This document shows positions 19,210 through 27,799 of a stretch of DNA of 64,000 bases, piece by piece; the first letter of the stretch is position 1, and every line of letters starts with the position of its first letter. The position numbers and the translations under genes are program-made. The notes under the pieces are model-generated. The model worked only from the letters and a program-made list of their open reading frames with translations, was not told the origin of the DNA and searched no databases. The DNA comes from Armatimonadota bacterium. GTDB taxonomy: Bacteria; Armatimonadota; DTGP01; JAKQQT01. Location of the stretch: NCBI GenBank assembly GCA_036504095.1, contig DASXVS010000071.1, positions 308,966 to 372,965 on the forward strand, in the 5' to 3' direction.

Positions 19210-20370
19210 CTATTGCCGGTGCTTCTCCACGAAACGGCCGATGCGGTTCAGGGCCTCCTGGATATTGTCCAGAGAGACTGCGTAACAGCAACGGACGTGC
19301 CCCTTGCCGCTTTCGCCGAAGGCTACTCCGGGCACAAGGGCCACCTGCTGCTCATCCAGGAGCGCCTGCGCGAACGTCTCGTCATCCATGCCGAGGGATT
19401 CGATGCTCGGGAAGCAGTAGAACGCCCCGCCCGGCTCAAAACAGTCCAGGCCAAGCGAACGGAAGCCGTCCACGATGATCCGGCGGCGCTGGTTGTAACT
19501 CGAGACCATCCGGCGGACGTCGGCGTCCGCGTTGGTCAACGCCTCCATGGCGGCGATCTGGCTGATTGTGGGAGCGGACATCATGCCGTACTGGTGAATA
19601 CGGTGCATGACGGCGAGGACCTCTTTCGGCCCGCAGGCGTAACCGAGGCGCCATCCGGTCATCGCGAACGCTTTGCTGAAACCGTTCAGCGTGATGGTCC
19701 GCTCCCGCATGCCGGGGAGCGTCGCGAAGCAGGTAGGCTCGCCGATATATGTCAGCCGGTCGTAGATCTCGTCGCTGATGACCCACAGGTCGTGTTTCTC
19801 GCAGAACTCCGCGACGGCGGTCAATTCCTCGCGGCTCATCACGGCGCCGGTAGGGTTGCTGGGATACGAGATGATAATGGCCCGCGACCTGGGGGTGACC
19901 CTGGCTTCCAGGTCCTCGACGCTGATCCGGAAATCGTTCTCGGCGCGCAGATCCACCGCCACGGGTACGCCGCCCGCGAGCTTGGCAATCGGTTTGTACG
20001 AGACGAAGCAGGGTTCCGGCACGAGGACTTCGTCGCCCGGGTTGATGAGGGCTCGCAGAGCCAGGTCCATCGCCTCGCTCACGCCGACGGTCACCAGTAT
20101 CTCGTCGCCGGGGTTGTACTCAATGCAGTACAGATCGGAAAGGTACTTCGAAATGGCGTCACGGCATTCCGGCGTTCCGGCGTTGGATGTGTAACTGGTC
20201 TGGCCGTCCCTGATGGCCTTGATGCCGGCTTCGCGGATGCAGTCAGGCGTCACGAAGTCCGGCTCCCCCACTCCGAGGGAGATCACGCCCTTGGTGGCGG
20301 CAACCAGATCGAAAAATTTCCGAATGCCGGATGGCGGCAAGGATTTGGCGACTGCCGACAACGATCTCAT
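19210..20370 (-). CDS. Class I/II pyridoxal-phosphate aminotransferase
   Basis: 386-residue fold-type I aminotransferase of the aspartate/PatA-like group. Visible elements are VGVSEAMDLALRAL (cofactor phosphate region), SYPSNPTGAVMS (Asn172), ISDEIYDRLTY (Asp200, Tyr203) and NGFSKAFAMTGWRLGY with PLP Lys233. A late arginine, which binds the substrate carboxylate, is expected in the GAFYCFPSI region onward. The donor amino acid cannot be read from sequence. The start at 20370 is 4 nt after the stop of the alpha/beta-hydrolase gene, so the two are translationally linked. Longer starts exist upstream but would overlap that gene. Confidence 0.9.
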   Translation of the reverse strand: MRSLSAVAKSLPPSGIRKFFDLVAATKGVISLGVGEPDFVTPDCIREAGIKAIRDGQTSYTSNAGTPECRDAISKYLSDLYCIEYNPGDEILVTVGVSEAMDLALRALINPGDEVLVPEPCFVSYKPIAKLAGGVPVAVDLRAENDFRISVEDLEARVTPRSRAIIISYPSNPTGAVMSREELTAVAEFCEKHDLWVISDEIYDRLTYIGEPTCFATLPGMRERTITLNGFSKAFAMTGWRLGYACGPKEVLAVMHRIHQYGMMSAPTISQIAAMEALTNADADVRRMVSSYNQRRRIIVDGFRSLGLDCFEPGGAFYCFPSIESLGMDDETFAQALLDEQQVALVPGVAFGESGKGHVRCCYAVSLDNIQEALNRIGRFVEKHRQ

Positions 20371-20374
20371 TCTC

Positions 20375-21361
20375 TCACCCTTCGGTCTCAGGGGGCGCTC
20401 CATGCTCCGCGAGGAATGCCCGGACAACGGCGGCGAATTCATCCGCCTTTTCATCATAGGCCGCGCCGCCGCACTCAGGCATGAGGTGAACCCGCAGGCT
20501 TTCCCTCACGGGCAAAGAAGACGCTGCCTGGGCATAAGGGTTCAGGCGGTCGCCGGCCCCCCAGATCAGCAGGGCAGGCGCCGTGATGCTCGCGAGCGCC
20601 GCGCGCGGGTCGCCCCAGAGGTTGCCGTTCAGGAATGATGCCGGCGCGTACAGCGCGCGGGGCTGGTGGGCGGACAGCCACGCGTAATCCACCATCTCAT
20701 GCGTAACGGCCCACGGGTTGTCGTAAACGCGGTTCTCATAGAACCAACGGATCGACGCCTTTGAGGCCAGCGCGTTGAAAGCGGCTTGACCCCATACCGG
20801 GACCCGGGCGATCGCCGAAAGGCGGCGCATCGCCTCCGGCGCGTCCGCGGACTCATCGGATATGCCGGTGGGCGACGCAAGCACCAGGTGCGAGAACGCG
20901 CCAGGATCTTCCGCCGCTGCGAGGATCGCATGGGATGCGCTTAACGACGCGGCCACCACGATGGCCGGAGCTCCGACTACGTCGCTCACGAAATCGTGAA
21001 GGAAGCGGATATAGGTGTGCGCGAAATACTCTCTGTGGCGGCGCTCGCTGCGGCCGTAACCGGGCAGATCCGGCGCGAACACCCTGTACCCGTCCTTCAG
21101 CCTCTGGAACGCCTGTTTCATTTCGTACGTTGAGGCGGCGGCGTTGTGGCTGTGCAGGAGCACGATCGGCTTTCCTCGGCCCGCGACCGAGTACGACACG
21201 GCGCCGCCATCCCAGTCATACCGGCCTTGCTCTGCGTCGATCGCCGGCGGAAGCGGCGCCGCCCGGCGGCTCAGCACCGCGTTTGCGGCGGCCGCACAGG
21301 CCGTCGCCCCCGCAGCCAAGCCGGCCGCGCCCTCCAACGCATTTCGGAATCGTCTGGTCAT
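20375..21361 (-). CDS. Alpha/beta-hydrolase-fold protein lacking the catalytic histidine
   Basis: 328 residues. An N-terminal hydrophobic stretch (about 11-30) could anchor or export it. The fold is clear from IVLLHSHNAAAST (oxyanion loop), PDLPGYGRSERR, a nucleophile elbow VVAASLSAS with Ser139, and WGAGDRLNPYAQ with Asp271. Where related enzymes have CGHxPxxExP, this protein reads CGGAAYDEKADEF, so the triad histidine is missing at about residue 299-301. It may be non-catalytic or use another base. The start at 21361 follows a GGGGGA sequence. It is in an operon with the aminotransferase. Confidence 0.85.
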   Translation of the reverse strand: MTRRFRNALEGAAGLAAGATACAAAANAVLSRRAAPLPPAIDAEQGRYDWDGGAVSYSVAGRGKPIVLLHSHNAAASTYEMKQAFQRLKDGYRVFAPDLPGYGRSERRHREYFAHTYIRFLHDFVSDVVGAPAIVVAASLSASHAILAAAEDPGAFSHLVLASPTGISDESADAPEAMRRLSAIARVPVWGQAAFNALASKASIRWFYENRVYDNPWAVTHEMVDYAWLSAHQPRALYAPASFLNGNLWGDPRAALASITAPALLIWGAGDRLNPYAQAASSLPVRESLRVHLMPECGGAAYDEKADEFAAVVRAFLAEHGAPPETEG

Positions 21362-21440
21362 GGTTTCCCCCGTGCGCGGTGGCAAAGGCGCGCACAAGAG
21401 CCATTCTAGGGAGGGGCTGCGACGGATGGCGAGTTGGGCC

Positions 21441-22409
21441 TTAGAACTGCGGGTAGCCGAAACCGCGGATCGATGCCGTTTGCGCCTGCAGGAGTGGTTT
21501 GGCCGTCAGATTCGGCTCCGTGGCATCCTGCGTTGACGCGCGGCCTTCCTTGATAACTCCGACGTACGGGGCCAGCCAGAAGAACCACGATTGCTGGCTC
21601 TCCATCCGGTTCGACGGAGTGGCCTGGAACGCGACGGCGCACTTCAGGACGATGGTGCCGTCAAATGGCAGGCCGCCTGCCGCCGGAACGAGGGTGCTTT
21701 CGCGGCGCAGGATCGTGACGGCGTAATGAACCGGATGGGCGCCGTAAGACGCCGTGTTTCCAACCGTGTCGCCTGCCCAGGACGCCAGCCCCGCGGCCAC
21801 TTCCCGATTGCGCAGCAGAAGTACCGGTGTGGCGAAAGTGATCGCGCTTGGTGCAGGGTCGTCCGGATAGAGCATCATCTGGCCGCCGACCAGATACACG
21901 TCACCTTTCGCGTCCTTGTACACGTCGTACTCGGTGCCGTCCGTGCGTATCAGCATGCGGACCGTCTGTGCGCCATAGACGAACGTGGAGGGGATGCTCG
22001 CGGTGGTGTAGTTGCCGAACTGGTCGAGGTAAGTGTACTTGTCGATGACGGGCGGGATAACCGGTGAAATGCGCGGGCCCGGCAGGTCCAGAGGCCAATA
22101 ATCCGGTTGCGGCGCATCCGTTTCGAGTCCGGCTGCCCGCTTGAGCGCGCGAACACCGTCCGCCGGAGTGATTAGACTGTCGCCAAAGGCATTCACGGCG
22201 GTGACGGGATCGATATCCCCGTACCGCCGAATCCGCAAATCCCGCGTTCCGCCATACCGGCGGCCGCGCGCGTAAGCGATGATCGTCTGCGAGTCACCGA
22301 CGGTTACCCTGCCGTCACCGTCAACGTCTCCGTACTGCGCCCGGCAAGGGCCGATGGTCCCGGCAACCATCAGCGCCGCGATCGCCAGGGTGTGCTTGTT
22401 AGCGCGCAT
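21441..22409 (-). CDS. Secreted protein with N-terminal dockerin-like module
   Basis: 322 residues. After a signal peptide (MRANKHTLAIAALMVAGTIGPCRA) comes a dockerin-like module with the calcium loop GDVDGDGRVTVGD and a second half SLITPADGVRALKRAAGL. The remaining 230 residues include TEYDVYKDAKGDVYLVGGQMM and match no family known to me. The start at 22409 has GGAGG 8 nt upstream; the frame stays open to 22601 without a better site. Dockerins bind cohesins, but no cohesin is visible in the window. Two other secreted proteins here carry similar modules. Confidence 0.75.
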   Translation of the reverse strand: MRANKHTLAIAALMVAGTIGPCRAQYGDVDGDGRVTVGDSQTIIAYARGRRYGGTRDLRIRRYGDIDPVTAVNAFGDSLITPADGVRALKRAAGLETDAPQPDYWPLDLPGPRISPVIPPVIDKYTYLDQFGNYTTASIPSTFVYGAQTVRMLIRTDGTEYDVYKDAKGDVYLVGGQMMLYPDDPAPSAITFATPVLLLRNREVAAGLASWAGDTVGNTASYGAHPVHYAVTILRRESTLVPAAGGLPFDGTIVLKCAVAFQATPSNRMESQQSWFFWLAPYVGVIKEGRASTQDATEPNLTAKPLLQAQTASIRGFGYPQF

Positions 22410-22636
22410 CCGTCGTGCCTCCAGAAATGCTCCAACCGTTTCAACAACTACCGTTGAGCACGTTCCATGCCAAAGGCGTGCGGGTGTGGCTTCCTGAGGC
22501 GTGCATGTTGCCGGTGAGGCGCGGCCTGGCAGGCCGGTGGTGAGGCATTTCGCCCCGGTAAGTGAACCCGAGGGGTCCGAAAATCGATGGCGCGCATCCA
22601 AAACGGGCGTACCGCTTTCCAGTTGCTTGGGCGCGG

Positions 22637-22909
22637 TTACTTGCCCTTGGGTGGTTCCTCGCCGGTCTTCCCGGCGGCTTCAAATAAGTGGATGCCGCGG
22701 CCGGCGACGGCGGATGCCAGATAGCCCAGTACAAACAGGAACCCGATTCGCGCAAGGAGCACGATGCCTTCCTGCGGCAGGCGCTTGATGTCCATCGACG
22801 CGGCGCGCGTGTCGTTCAGCATATGCATCGCCGTCGAGAACACAACGATCATCATCGCCGCACCCGCAAGAAAGACCAGCAATCCGGTCGCTTTCGCACT
22901 CTTCTCCAT
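22637..22909 (-). CDS. Small membrane protein of unknown function
   Basis: 90 residues with two predicted membrane segments (GLLVFLAGAAMMIVVFSTAMH and GIVLLARIGFLFVLGYLAS) and a charged C-terminal tail ending EEPPKGK. I do not recognise the family. The start at 22909 begins directly before the first membrane helix. The longer open frame to 23038 encodes an arginine-rich stretch that looks non-coding. The roughly 225-nt gap to the dockerin gene downstream shows no clear riboswitch or RNA gene. Confidence 0.6.
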   Translation of the reverse strand: MEKSAKATGLLVFLAGAAMMIVVFSTAMHMLNDTRAASMDIKRLPQEGIVLLARIGFLFVLGYLASAVAGRGIHLFEAAGKTGEEPPKGK

Positions 22910-23165
22910 CGTTTGTCCGTTCTGAGTTTCCCGGGGCCGGACTCGGCGGCCAAAGGACTGATGAATCCGGTTCTGCACGAAGGCGGCCGGTTTTCCCTCG
23001 CTGCAAGAAACCCGGCCGGGCAGACTGTCACCATTCATAATACTCCCGGCCGGCGCCCTCTGTCATGTAGGGCCGATGAATATCGCAGTGCCGTCACCTC
23101 CAGGGTCACGTCGTGCCCATAACGGGGCGAGGAGCTGGCGGTGGTCGTCTGCGCCTTGTTCCGGG

Positions 23166-23193
23166 ATTCATCGTTCATCCTTCATCGCTCCTC
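23166..23193. repeat. Heptamer-type run at the uvrC stop codon
   Basis: TTCATCG, TTCATCC and TTCATCG units in a row. On the minus strand they encode the last residues of UvrC and its TGA stop (23175-23177). The units match those in the palindrome upstream of the tRNA at 62.6 kb. Confidence 0.5.
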
Positions 23194-25052
23194 GTTTCCC
23201 CTAGCCCTGCCCAGTTTGCCTGGTAGTCCTGGAGGTGCTGGTACACGATGCCGGCCATCGACCTGTTCATGCCCATCACTTTCGCCAGGTCCTCTACACT
23301 CGCCGCGCAAAGGGCGGGCAAATCGGGGAACTTGCGCAGCAGGGCCGTGCGGCGCTTCACGCCGATGCCGGGGAGTTCGTCCAGGAGGCTGGCGAAGGCG
23401 ACCTTGCCGCGCAGGTTGCGGTGGAAGGTGATTCCGAAGCGGTGCGCCTCGTCGCGCAGGCGCTGGCAGAGTTGCAGGCCTTTGTTGTCGCGCGGCAGGA
23501 CGACGGGAACAGGCTGCCCCGGCAGGAACAACTCCTCCTCGCGCTTCGCCAGGCCCGCGACCGGGATCCACACGCCGTGCTTGTCCAGCGTTTCCTTGGC
23601 CGCGTTCAACTGCCCCTTGCCGCCGTCGATCAGGAAGAGGTCGGGCAGCACGTTGAACCCGGGGCGGCCTTCTTCCGCGGCGGTGAGGCGGCGGTCGAGC
23701 ATTTCCTGGATCGAGGCATAGTCGTTGGCGCCGATGACCGTCTTGATCTTGAACTTGCGGTAGTCGGCCTTCTTGGCCTCGCCGCCCTCGAAGACGACCA
23801 TCGCGCCGATGTTCTGGGCGCCCTGCGTGTTGGAGATGTCGTAGCACTCGATGCGCATCGGCTGTGTCGGCAGGTCGAGGGCTTCCTGGAGCGCCTCCAT
23901 GGCCTCCTCCGCGCGTGAAAGGCGGACCGACAGGCGCGTCATCTGTTCCTTGAGGGCGAGGGCGGCATTGCGCCCGGCCATCTCAACGAGGCGCTTCTTG
24001 TCTCCGCGTTCAGGCGTCATAATGCTGACTTTGCTGCCGCGCTTCTGCCGCAGGAAAGACTCCACGATCTCCATTTCCGGCATCCCGACTGGCAGGAGCA
24101 CCTCGCGCGGGACGTGCGGCGCGTCCTGGTAGTACTGCGCCACGAAGCTTCCGATCTGCTCTTCGGTGGACTCGCTATCGGTGCCTTCCAGGAAGAACTG
24201 CTCCTGCCCGATGAGTTTGCCCTCGCGGATGAAGAACATCTGGACGCATGCGGTTCCGTCGTCGCCGGCGATGGCGATGACGTCCTGTTCCTCAAGTTTG
24301 GTCGAAAGCACCTTCTGCTGCTCGGATATCTTGTCCACGGCGTCAATCTGGTCGCGCAATCGGGCAGCCTTCTCGAATTCCATCGATTCGGCGGAGGCCG
24401 CCATACGCTGTTTCAGGCGCTTGAGGACTTCCTTCGACTTACCGTCCAGAAACGCCGCGACCTCCACCGCCTGCTCCCGGTACTCTTCCTGCGAGACGAT
24501 TCCCGCGCACGGCGCCGTGCACTGGCCCAGATGGTAATAGAGGCAGGGACGGATCAGGTGGACGCCGTCGAAATTGAGGTCGCAAGCCCGGATCTGGAAG
24601 ACGTCGCGGATGAGGCGCGTGGTCTCATGGACCGCCTTGCTGTCCGTGTACGGCCCGAAGTACTTGCTTGAATCGCGTTTGACTCTGCGGGTGATGAGCA
24701 CGCGGGGAAATGCCTCCCCCATCGTAACCATCAGGTACGGGTAGTGCTTATCGTCACGCAGCCTGACGTTGAAAGCCGGCCGGTGCTTCTTGATCATGTT
24801 GCACTCGAGGATGAGAGCCTCGAGTTCGGTATCGGTGACGATCCATTCCAGGTCGTGCACGCGGCCGACCATGCGCTGGACTTTCGGGGTCTTCGTGCTC
24901 CCCCTCTGGAAGTAGGAGCGTACGCGGTTCCGCAGGTTTACGGCCTTGCCGACATACAGGATCTCGCCCTTGGCGTCCTTGTGGAAGTAGACGCCGGGCT
25001 TATCCGGCAGCGCCTTCAGTTTTTCTTGGATATGTTCGGAAAGACCGGGCAT
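23175..25052 (-). CDS. uvrC: Excinuclease ABC subunit C
   Basis: 625-residue nuclease of nucleotide excision repair, which nicks DNA on both sides of a lesion bound by UvrB. Domain order is the GIY-YIG nuclease (PGVYFHKDAKGEILYVGKA, about 19-37), a cysteine-containing region (CLYYHLGQCTAPC), the UVR helix pair, the RNase H-like C nuclease (IECYDISNTQGAQNIGAMVV), and two helix-hairpin-helix motifs near the end (DELPGIGVKRRTALLRKF). The length is typical. The last codons are formed by a heptamer repeat. No LexA box is seen in front of it. Confidence 0.97.
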   Translation of the reverse strand: MPGLSEHIQEKLKALPDKPGVYFHKDAKGEILYVGKAVNLRNRVRSYFQRGSTKTPKVQRMVGRVHDLEWIVTDTELEALILECNMIKKHRPAFNVRLRDDKHYPYLMVTMGEAFPRVLITRRVKRDSSKYFGPYTDSKAVHETTRLIRDVFQIRACDLNFDGVHLIRPCLYYHLGQCTAPCAGIVSQEEYREQAVEVAAFLDGKSKEVLKRLKQRMAASAESMEFEKAARLRDQIDAVDKISEQQKVLSTKLEEQDVIAIAGDDGTACVQMFFIREGKLIGQEQFFLEGTDSESTEEQIGSFVAQYYQDAPHVPREVLLPVGMPEMEIVESFLRQKRGSKVSIMTPERGDKKRLVEMAGRNAALALKEQMTRLSVRLSRAEEAMEALQEALDLPTQPMRIECYDISNTQGAQNIGAMVVFEGGEAKKADYRKFKIKTVIGANDYASIQEMLDRRLTAAEEGRPGFNVLPDLFLIDGGKGQLNAAKETLDKHGVWIPVAGLAKREEELFLPGQPVPVVLPRDNKGLQLCQRLRDEAHRFGITFHRNLRGKVAFASLLDELPGIGVKRRTALLRKFPDLPALCAASVEDLAKVMGMNRSMAGIVYQHLQDYQANWAGLGETRSDEG

Positions 25053-25087
25053 GATTGAAAGCCGTACAGGGGTTCGGGCACGTGTCC

Positions 25088-25093
25088 ATTATA
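25088..25093 (-). promoter_or_regulatory. Possible -10 box of uvrC
   Basis: TATAAT on the minus strand, 35 nt before the uvrC start. The matching -35 region is poor, so this is tentative. Confidence 0.35.
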
Positions 25094-25145
25094 GATGCGA
25101 TCCACACCGTTGTGTTGGGCTGCCGGTGCGCGAACGACGGGCAAA

Positions 25146-25159
25146 TTGTTCTATAACAA
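25146..25159. promoter_or_regulatory. Palindrome upstream of the GH36-like gene, possible operator
   Basis: TTGTT-ctat-AACAA is a perfect inverted repeat with 5-bp arms that contains a TATAAC -10-like hexamer, 50 nt before the GH36-like start codon. A sugar-responsive repressor site would fit this position, but no regulator gene is adjacent. Confidence 0.3.
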
Positions 25160-25208
25160 AGTCCCCAATGCCTTCCGTTCCGCCGTCAGGCGCCGCTATC
25201 ATGGTCGC

Positions 25209-27704
25209 ATGAGACCCTATGTCGTTCGCTGCTTCGCGGCCCTCGCCGCCCTGAGCATCCTGTCCCCGAAAGCCCTGTGTATGTACCAGACCAAGACGTT
25301 TACCTCAAAGGCCCGCGCCCGTGCGTCATTCAGCCCGAAAACGATGACATGGACTATTTCCAACGCCGCCGTCAGCCGATCCGTGCGGTTCAATGCCAAA
25401 ACGGGCGGCCTGGCGCCTGGCGCTCTGTTGTTGAACGGCAAGCCTGCCGCGGCGCGTGTCCTTTCGGAAGGTTCGATCGCCCTCGTGATGCCGCTCTCCG
25501 GGCCGCCCGCCGGTATCAACACCGGCTGGAAATCCACCGAAGCGAAACCCGGCGCGGACTGGACGCAGGCGGCGTTTGATGATTCGGGCTGGAATTCTTG
25601 CACCCTGCCGTTTGTAACCCAGTCGGAGCAGCGGTCTTGGTGGTTCCGGTACCGCATACCGGCGGAGGTCATGCGAGCGGACCGTTCGTACGCGGTCGTA
25701 CTGGATCATTCCGCGGACGATGCGGCCGAGATTTGGGCGGATGGCGTGAGCCTCGGGACCATGCCGGCCACGTCGCTTCCCTGGACAAAGACGTTCCAAT
25801 TCATGCTGCCTAAGAGCGCGAAGGTCGTCTCGGTCCGGTTGGACGGTGGCGGCCGGCCCAACGGTCTCAAGAACATCTCGATCGTTGAAACCGGCACGGA
25901 GCGCCGTCTCGATCTCTCCCGGGGCTGGGCGCTAACGGGCCACACGGAAGCAGAAGGCACCGCGACCCTCCACCTGAGCGGGAACGGCAGCAACACGGGC
26001 TTCCGGGTGGACCTGACCTACCGCGCCATGCCGGGCGACGAGCCGGTGGTCACCAAACGCATCACCGTCCACAGCGCCGCCGCACAGCAGTACCTCCTCA
26101 AAGAGGTCGTTATCGATTCCTTCGAGACGTCCGGCCCGGTGTCCGGCACGCAGGCTTTCACGGGTTCCGGCTACGCGATTGCGACAAAGGCCGGTGGTGG
26201 TTACGTCGCCAGTGCGTTGTCTCTCCAGGGCGGCTGCGAAACGTATCGCGGGGGGAGGCGCCTCGAAACGGTGTATCGTCCTTATACGCCGGTCGCCGCG
26301 AATCAGCCAGAATCGTCTCCCGAGACGATGCTCGGCCTGTACGACGGTCCGACGCATAAGGGTGGCTTTCTGCTGCAGCTTTACGTTGGCGCACACGTCT
26401 CCCACGGCACGCCGACCACCGTGCCGCCCCTCTACAGCACCTGGTTTGGCTATTACAACACAATCACCGGCGACCTGGTGGAGAGCCTCGTTCCCAGGGC
26501 GGCATCACTGGGCGTGAAGTACTTTGCCGTTGATGATGGGTGGCAGGGCATCAAAGGCGATCCGGCGCTCCGCGGCTACGGCGACTGGACCGAGAACAAG
26601 ACCTTCTTCCCCAACCGCCTGAAGCGAATCAGCGAGAAGGTTCGAGCCAACGGGATGAAATTCGGCCTGTGGACCGCCCCGATCATGGTACACAACCAGT
26701 CCGGCGTCTCCGTCGAGCACCCTGAATGGAAAATCCTCCACGCGGACGGATCCGGCATGCCGCTATGGGACGGCACGACCGCGGAGTGCTTCTCCGGCGC
26801 TTACGCGGAGCACTTCAAGAAGACCCTCCTCGGTCTCTGCAAGAACCTCGACCTCAAGTTCCTGAAACTCGATGGCGGCCTCTTCCAGGACGGCTGCGTC
26901 GGCCCAACGCACTCCCACCCGGTTGCTCACAGCGAAGGCGCCCAGATCGCGGCGTGGAAGGACCTCTGCGCCACGCTCCGCAAGGACGTTCCCGGCGTCA
27001 TCATCGATCGCGGCTGGGAAGGCGAACCCGGGCTGACGGCTTTACAGGATACCAGTTGGTATGGCGACTGGGTGCTGGCGTTCCACCCGGAACGTGAAGC
27101 GGACATCAAGTGGTGGTACAGAAACGCCGACGTGTACCGACGCTTCCTCTACGGCATAACGTTCAGCCGGCCGCCGTTCACTATCTCCTGGGAGGCGCCC
27201 TGCCACATCCTGGCCACGCCGGAGGACCTCAACGCGCTGGAGTACCATATCACCAGCATCGGAGCCTATGTCTGCAACCTGGAACTCCACGGTCGCATCC
27301 TGGAGATGACGCCGGCCGAAGCCGAGGTCACCAGGAAATGGGTGAAATGGAACTGGGCGAACCGCGACTGGCTGGCGGTGACGCAGCCTATCGTCTCTCT
27401 GGGCCAGCCATATGACCCGATGGCCGAAAAGAGCGCGCCGAAGCTCGATGGAGTCATGCACCTTCGAAACGCACTCAGGGGACGATATGGCTACGTTTGC
27501 CTGTGGAACCCGTCCGAGAAGCCGGCAACCGCCAAAGTGCCGATCCGACCGAAGGACTACTTCCTGAAGATGGACACTGCGACCGTTTCCTTCACCCGTA
27601 TCAAGTACGGCACAAGTGTTTCGGCCGTTCGCGGGCCGGGCGAAGTGACCATCTCGGTTCCGATGGCGCCGCTTTCCTGGGAGATCGTCGAAGTCAGGGC
27701 GTAG
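25209..27704 (+). CDS. Secreted GH36-like alpha-galactosidase (melibiase type)
   Basis: 831 residues. A signal peptide (MRPYVVRCFAALAALSILSPKALC) is followed by a beta-sandwich domain resembling a sugar-binding jelly roll (DHSADDAAEIWADGVSLG). A TIM barrel follows with YFAVDDGWQG, FGLWTAPIMV and the nucleophile motif FLKLDGG (Asp555), the KxD pattern of GH36/GH27-type enzymes. The usual second motif with the acid/base aspartate is divergent, so substrate specificity is open. The start at 25209 fits the signal peptide, but no Shine-Dalgarno is seen; earlier codons encode an unlikely N-terminus. A palindromic operator-like site is 50 nt upstream. Confidence 0.85.
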   Translation: MRPYVVRCFAALAALSILSPKALCMYQTKTFTSKARARASFSPKTMTWTISNAAVSRSVRFNAKTGGLAPGALLLNGKPAAARVLSEGSIALVMPLSGPPAGINTGWKSTEAKPGADWTQAAFDDSGWNSCTLPFVTQSEQRSWWFRYRIPAEVMRADRSYAVVLDHSADDAAEIWADGVSLGTMPATSLPWTKTFQFMLPKSAKVVSVRLDGGGRPNGLKNISIVETGTERRLDLSRGWALTGHTEAEGTATLHLSGNGSNTGFRVDLTYRAMPGDEPVVTKRITVHSAAAQQYLLKEVVIDSFETSGPVSGTQAFTGSGYAIATKAGGGYVASALSLQGGCETYRGGRRLETVYRPYTPVAANQPESSPETMLGLYDGPTHKGGFLLQLYVGAHVSHGTPTTVPPLYSTWFGYYNTITGDLVESLVPRAASLGVKYFAVDDGWQGIKGDPALRGYGDWTENKTFFPNRLKRISEKVRANGMKFGLWTAPIMVHNQSGVSVEHPEWKILHADGSGMPLWDGTTAECFSGAYAEHFKKTLLGLCKNLDLKFLKLDGGLFQDGCVGPTHSHPVAHSEGAQIAAWKDLCATLRKDVPGVIIDRGWEGEPGLTALQDTSWYGDWVLAFHPEREADIKWWYRNADVYRRFLYGITFSRPPFTISWEAPCHILATPEDLNALEYHITSIGAYVCNLELHGRILEMTPAEAEVTRKWVKWNWANRDWLAVTQPIVSLGQPYDPMAEKSAPKLDGVMHLRNALRGRYGYVCLWNPSEKPATAKVPIRPKDYFLKMDTATVSFTRIKYGTSVSAVRGPGEVTISVPMAPLSWEIVEVRA

Positions 27705-27799
27705 TGGGTGCGCACATCACCCGTACCGGCCAGGAACCCCGCGAACGTCCCGAATGTCCCTCGTCCGTGTGGCAATTCCCGTATGTGCGGCTATTCCGC

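Noticed and set aside
22410..22636. Possible riboswitch in the gap upstream of the dockerin gene
   Set aside because: Some short GC stems can be drawn, but none matches a conserved riboswitch core, and no ligand-linked gene follows.
25053..25208. Small gene in the gap between uvrC and the GH36-like gene
   Set aside because: The gap is only 156 nt with no short frame that has a start site. It holds promoter-like elements for both directions.
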